DNA of 35,046 nucleotides from Verrucomicrobium sp. (lineage in GTDB: Bacteria > Verrucomicrobiota > Verrucomicrobiia > Limisphaerales > UBA9464), in the NCBI GenBank assembly GCA_021298285.1, contig JAJTFN010000055.1, positions 1 to 35,046 on the forward strand, in the 5' to 3' direction. Positions within the stretch are counted from its first letter, which is position 1, and every line of letters begins with the position of its first letter. Shown one piece after another: positions 31,425-35,046 of this stretch. The translations under genes were made by a program, and so were the position numbers. The notes under the pieces were generated by a model, which was given only the letters and a program-made list of their open reading frames with translations, made no database searches and had not been told where the DNA came from.

Positions 31425-32612
31425 TCAGCGTCCACCCGGGGCCGGTGGCGCACCGTCACGGACGCAGCGGAACCCCAGATGCGAGCTGCCGGTGTCCACC
31501 GCACCCTTGCCCCGGGTGCCGATGAGGAAGCGCGCGCAGTACTGGTCGCTGCACAGGAACGACCCGCCCCGGTGGACCCGCTTGGGCACGCCCGGTTCGT
31601 CCGGATCGTGGCTGTCGGCAGGCCCGCGGGGGTTGCGGACCACCCCGCCGTCGGCCGCCCGGGAGCGGTAGGCGTCGGGCCGGTACCAGTCGCTGCACCA
31701 CTCCCAGACGTTGCCGGCCACGTCGTACAGGCCGAATCCGTTGGGAGCGTACCGTCGCACGGGGGCGATGCCCCGGAACCCGTCGAGGGCGGCATCGGCG
31801 TCGGGGAACCGACCCTGGAAGGCATTGCAGCGCCAGCGGCCATCCGGGCCGAGCCGTTCATCGCCCCAGGCATAGGGCTTGCGGTCCAGGCCTCCGCGCG
31901 CGGCGAACTCCCACTCGGCCTCGGTGGGCAGGCGCTTGCCGGCCCAGCGGGCGTAGGCCTCGGCATCGGCATAGGCCACGTTCACCACGGGGTGGTCGCC
32001 TTTCCCCTCGACGGAGCTGCCCGGCCCCTCCGGATGCCGCCAGTCGGCCCCGGGCACGTAGCGCCACCATTGCAGCGGATCCTCCAGCGTCACCGGGCCG
32101 TCGGGCCTGACGAAGACCGCCGCGCCGGGGACCAGCAGCGCCGGGTCGGCACCGGGAAAGTCCTCCGGCCGGGGCGCGTGCTCGGCCACCGTGCGGTAGC
32201 CCGTGGCCGCCACGAAGCGCGCGAACTGGTCGTTGGTCACCTCGGTGGCATCCATCCAGAACCCTCCGACGGCGACCCGGTGGACCGGCTCGGAATCGGT
32301 GAACCCGTCGCGCAGGCCGGTGCACATGGGCTCGCCCGCCCCGAGGCCCGCCCGGAGCGCGGTGGTCACCGTCGTTCCCGGCCCGCCCATCCAGAACTCG
32401 CCGCCGGGAATCCACACCATGCCCTCGGCCGGATCCGTGGCCGCAGCCGAAGGGCTTTCCTGCACGGCCCCGACCGGCGCCGGGGACGTCTCCGGACCTC
32501 CCGACCTCCCGCATCCCGGGGCGGCCAGGAAAGCCACCATCGCCAGAAGCCCGGCGGCGAATCGGTGGACCCGGATCCCCGGGGTTGGCACCTGGGAGGC
32601 GGCGCGTTTCAC
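31425..32612 (-). CDS. formylglycine-generating enzyme family lipoprotein with both catalytic cysteines
   Basis: A 395-residue FGE-sulfatase (SUMF1) domain protein. FGE oxidises a cysteine in sulfatases to the catalytic formylglycine. Motifs: MVWIPGGEFWMGG near 70, FWMDATEVTNDQFARFV, HPVVNVAYADAEAYARWAGK, LPTEAEWEFAARGG, GLYDVAGNVWEWCSDWY, and RGGSFLCSDQYCARF, which places cysteines at about 354 and 359 in the C-x4-C spacing of true FGE. The N-terminus has a leader ending in FLAAPGCG, which fits a lipoprotein signal. GTG 32612 overlaps the exonuclease stop (GTGA), so translation is coupled. Many paralogues lack the cysteines and are not FGEs. No sulfatase gene is in the window. Confidence 0.9.
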   Translation of the reverse strand: MKRAASQVPTPGIRVHRFAAGLLAMVAFLAAPGCGRSGGPETSPAPVGAVQESPSAAATDPAEGMVWIPGGEFWMGGPGTTVTTALRAGLGAGEPMCTGLRDGFTDSEPVHRVAVGGFWMDATEVTNDQFARFVAATGYRTVAEHAPRPEDFPGADPALLVPGAAVFVRPDGPVTLEDPLQWWRYVPGADWRHPEGPGSSVEGKGDHPVVNVAYADAEAYARWAGKRLPTEAEWEFAARGGLDRKPYAWGDERLGPDGRWRCNAFQGRFPDADAALDGFRGIAPVRRYAPNGFGLYDVAGNVWEWCSDWYRPDAYRSRAADGGVVRNPRGPADSHDPDEPGVPKRVHRGGSFLCSDQYCARFLIGTRGKGAVDTGSSHLGFRCVRDGAPPAPGGR

Positions 32613-33523
32613 AGGAGGGTCCCCTGGCCTGAGGTCTCCCACGGCAGGCCCAGTTCCGAGAGCAGGCTGCGGAAGCCCCACTGGCGGTACATGGCCCCGA
32701 GGCGTTCGCGGCGGGCGGCATCGGGCGGGTCGATGCGCAGCGAGTCGAGGTCCGGACCGCCGACCAGGTCGGTGCGCAGCGCGATGAGCCGGCGGTTGCG
32801 CGCCAGGGAACCCACCGCGGCCTCGAGGTTCGTCCGCTGGGACTCGGACTTCACCTCGGAGAGCCGTGCCAGGAGCGCGTCGATGCTTCCGTACTTCTGC
32901 AGGAGCTGGGTCGCGGTCTTGGGCCCCACGCCCGGAACCCCGGGGATGTTGTCGACCGCGTCGCCGACCAGGCTCAGCCAGTCCACCACCTGTTCGGGCC
33001 GCACCCCGGTCTTGGCCTCGACCTCCGCGGCCGTCCAGACCTTCTCGGACTTGTCGTTGGGGTTGAAGAGTCCCACCCGCTCGCCCACGAGCTGCATGAA
33101 GTCCTTGTCCGAGCTGGCCACGACGGTCCGCCAGCCGGCCGCCTCGGCCCGGCGGGCGTAGGTCCCGATCCAGTCGTCGGCCTCGGTCTGCGGTTGGCTC
33201 CAGGCGGCCACGCCGGCGGCCTCCAGCCATCCCTCGATCTCGGGAAACTGCCGCTCCAGGTCGTCCGGGGTCGGCGCGCGTTGCTGCTTGTAGTCGGGAT
33301 GCTCGGCCATGCGCTCGGCGGCCAGACCCCGGTCCCACAGCACCAGCCGGTGGGTCGGACGCAGGATGCCCTCCATCTTCTGGAGCATCTTCACGAAGCC
33401 ATAGATGGCATTGGTCGGGGCGCCGTCGGGCGAGTTCAGCGAGCGGATCGCGTAGAAGGCCCGGTAGGCATAGGCGTGGCCATCCACGAGCAGCAGGGTG
33501 GGCGGGGAATCCGAGGGCGACAT
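32609..33523 (-). CDS. stand-alone 5'-3' exonuclease (PolA N-terminal-like)
   Basis: A 304-residue nuclease of the FEN/PolA 5'-nuclease family, which removes RNA primers or flaps. Visible are [20 protein letters not shown], the acidic [17 protein letters not shown], and the helix-turn-helix [20 protein letters not shown]. No polymerase domain follows. It may be an Xni/ExoIX-like paralogue or the nuclease part of replication and repair separate from polA, which is not in the window. ATG 33523 starts [15 protein letters not shown]; the open frame further upstream has no similarity. Its stop overlaps the FGE gene. Confidence 0.9.
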   Translation of the reverse strand: MSPSDSPPTLLLVDGHAYAYRAFYAIRSLNSPDGAPTNAIYGFVKMLQKMEGILRPTHRLVLWDRGLAAERMAEHPDYKQQRAPTPDDLERQFPEIEGWLEAAGVAAWSQPQTEADDWIGTYARRAEAAGWRTVVASSDKDFMQLVGERVGLFNPNDKSEKVWTAAEVEAKTGVRPEQVVDWLSLVGDAVDNIPGVPGVGPKTATQLLQKYGSIDALLARLSEVKSESQRTNLEAAVGSLARNRRLIALRTDLVGGPDLDSLRIDPPDAARRERLGAMYRQWGFRSLLSELGLPWETSGQGTLL

Positions 33524-33701
33524 GCTCCGTCGAAGGTGTGGACAATCGCCCCGGACAGACAAGGACGCCGTTGCCTCCGGGCTTTCGTCCGCCCGGCCCG
33601 GGCGGGGCCGAATGCCACGATTCCCGAGGAAAACCGGGGGTTCCCGGGGTCGCCGACAGAAAAACCCGCGATTTACCGCCTGTTTCCCGATTTTTCCCGC
33701 G

Positions 33702-33729
33702 TTGACGCTCGCCCGCCCCCGGATAACCT
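33702..33729 (+). promoter_or_regulatory. candidate promoter of ppdK
   Basis: TTGACG (33702-33707) is followed after 16 bases by TAACCT (33724-33729), a weak -10; GATAAC at 33722-33727 would give a 14-base spacer. The ppdK ATG is about 58 bases further. The box match is moderate in GC-rich DNA. Confidence 0.35.
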
Positions 33730-33787
33730 GCCGGTTCTGCTTCCACGCGGATTCCCGCGTTCTCATCCAAAGACACAACTAGCGATT

Positions 33788-35046
<1,259 letters not shown>

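Overview
The window is GC-rich chromosomal DNA (about 68-70% GC by eye). Several proteins point to the Planctomycetota-Verrucomicrobiota group, most likely a Verrucomicrobiota member. They are a DUF1592-type 'Planctomycete cytochrome' protein paired with a DUF1552 protein, a Pirellula/Verrucomicrobium-type haem-binding protein, a secreted protein with tandem Ig-like modules, a PQQ-like propeller protein and a formylglycine-generating enzyme. The assignment rests on family distribution only; no rRNA or other phylogenetic marker is present.

Layout. 1-1854: an incomplete type I restriction subunit HsdR, visibly lower in GC than the rest and running off the left edge. 1855-2377: a gene-free spacer carrying copy 1 of a structured palindromic repeat. 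2378-3668: a small conserved-looking protein of unknown function and an exported glycerophosphodiester phosphodiesterase, divergent from mutL. 3756-8062 (+): mutL, a PQQ-like propeller protein and a HAD phosphatase. 8085-14921 (-): an operon of an HGSNAT-like membrane protein, a very large DUF1592 protein with two CxxCH haem motifs, and a Tat-type DUF1552 protein. 15065-15991 (+): a DUF3445 (haem-dependent oxidative N-demethylase-like) protein whose 3' end lies inside a tandem pair of the same repeat. 16245-17447 (+): thiH. 17526-19659 (-): acylphosphatase, metallophosphoesterase and a GT9 glycosyltransferase. 19850-26090: a cytochrome c-like protein, a Tat-exported glycosylasparaginase, a polyprenyl-phosphate mannosyltransferase-like GT2, an M42 peptidase and an ABC-F ATPase. 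26212-26286: tRNA-Lys(CUU) behind a good sigma70-type promoter. 26484-30015 (+): an Ig-module secreted protein, a receiver-PAS-PP2C regulator, a DUF2007 protein and SlyX, the last three tightly coupled. 30115-31367 (-): tyrS with an internal deletion and frameshift. 31425-33523 (-): a stand-alone 5'-3' exonuclease overlapping an FGE lipoprotein gene. 33788-35046 (+): the N-terminal part of pyruvate phosphate dikinase.

The most unusual element is the approximately 120-bp repeat with nested inverted arms (copies at about 2251-2376, 15959-16063 and 16081-16206). Its core is nearly invariant, its apical loop varies while the stem is kept, and the middle arms differ between copies yet still pair. 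It abuts the stop codon of one gene and supplies the last codons of another. No transposase or RAYT gene is in the window. The second notable point is the broken reading frame of tyrS, normally essential. The third is a recurring arrangement in which all five convergent gene pairs end in perfect inverted repeats, four of which include at least one stop codon.

Biologically the region mixes housekeeping genes (mismatch repair, thiamine synthesis, translation, PPDK) with the exported oxidative and glycan-linked functions typical of this phylum. No prophage, CRISPR array, insertion sequence or complete biosynthetic cluster was seen.
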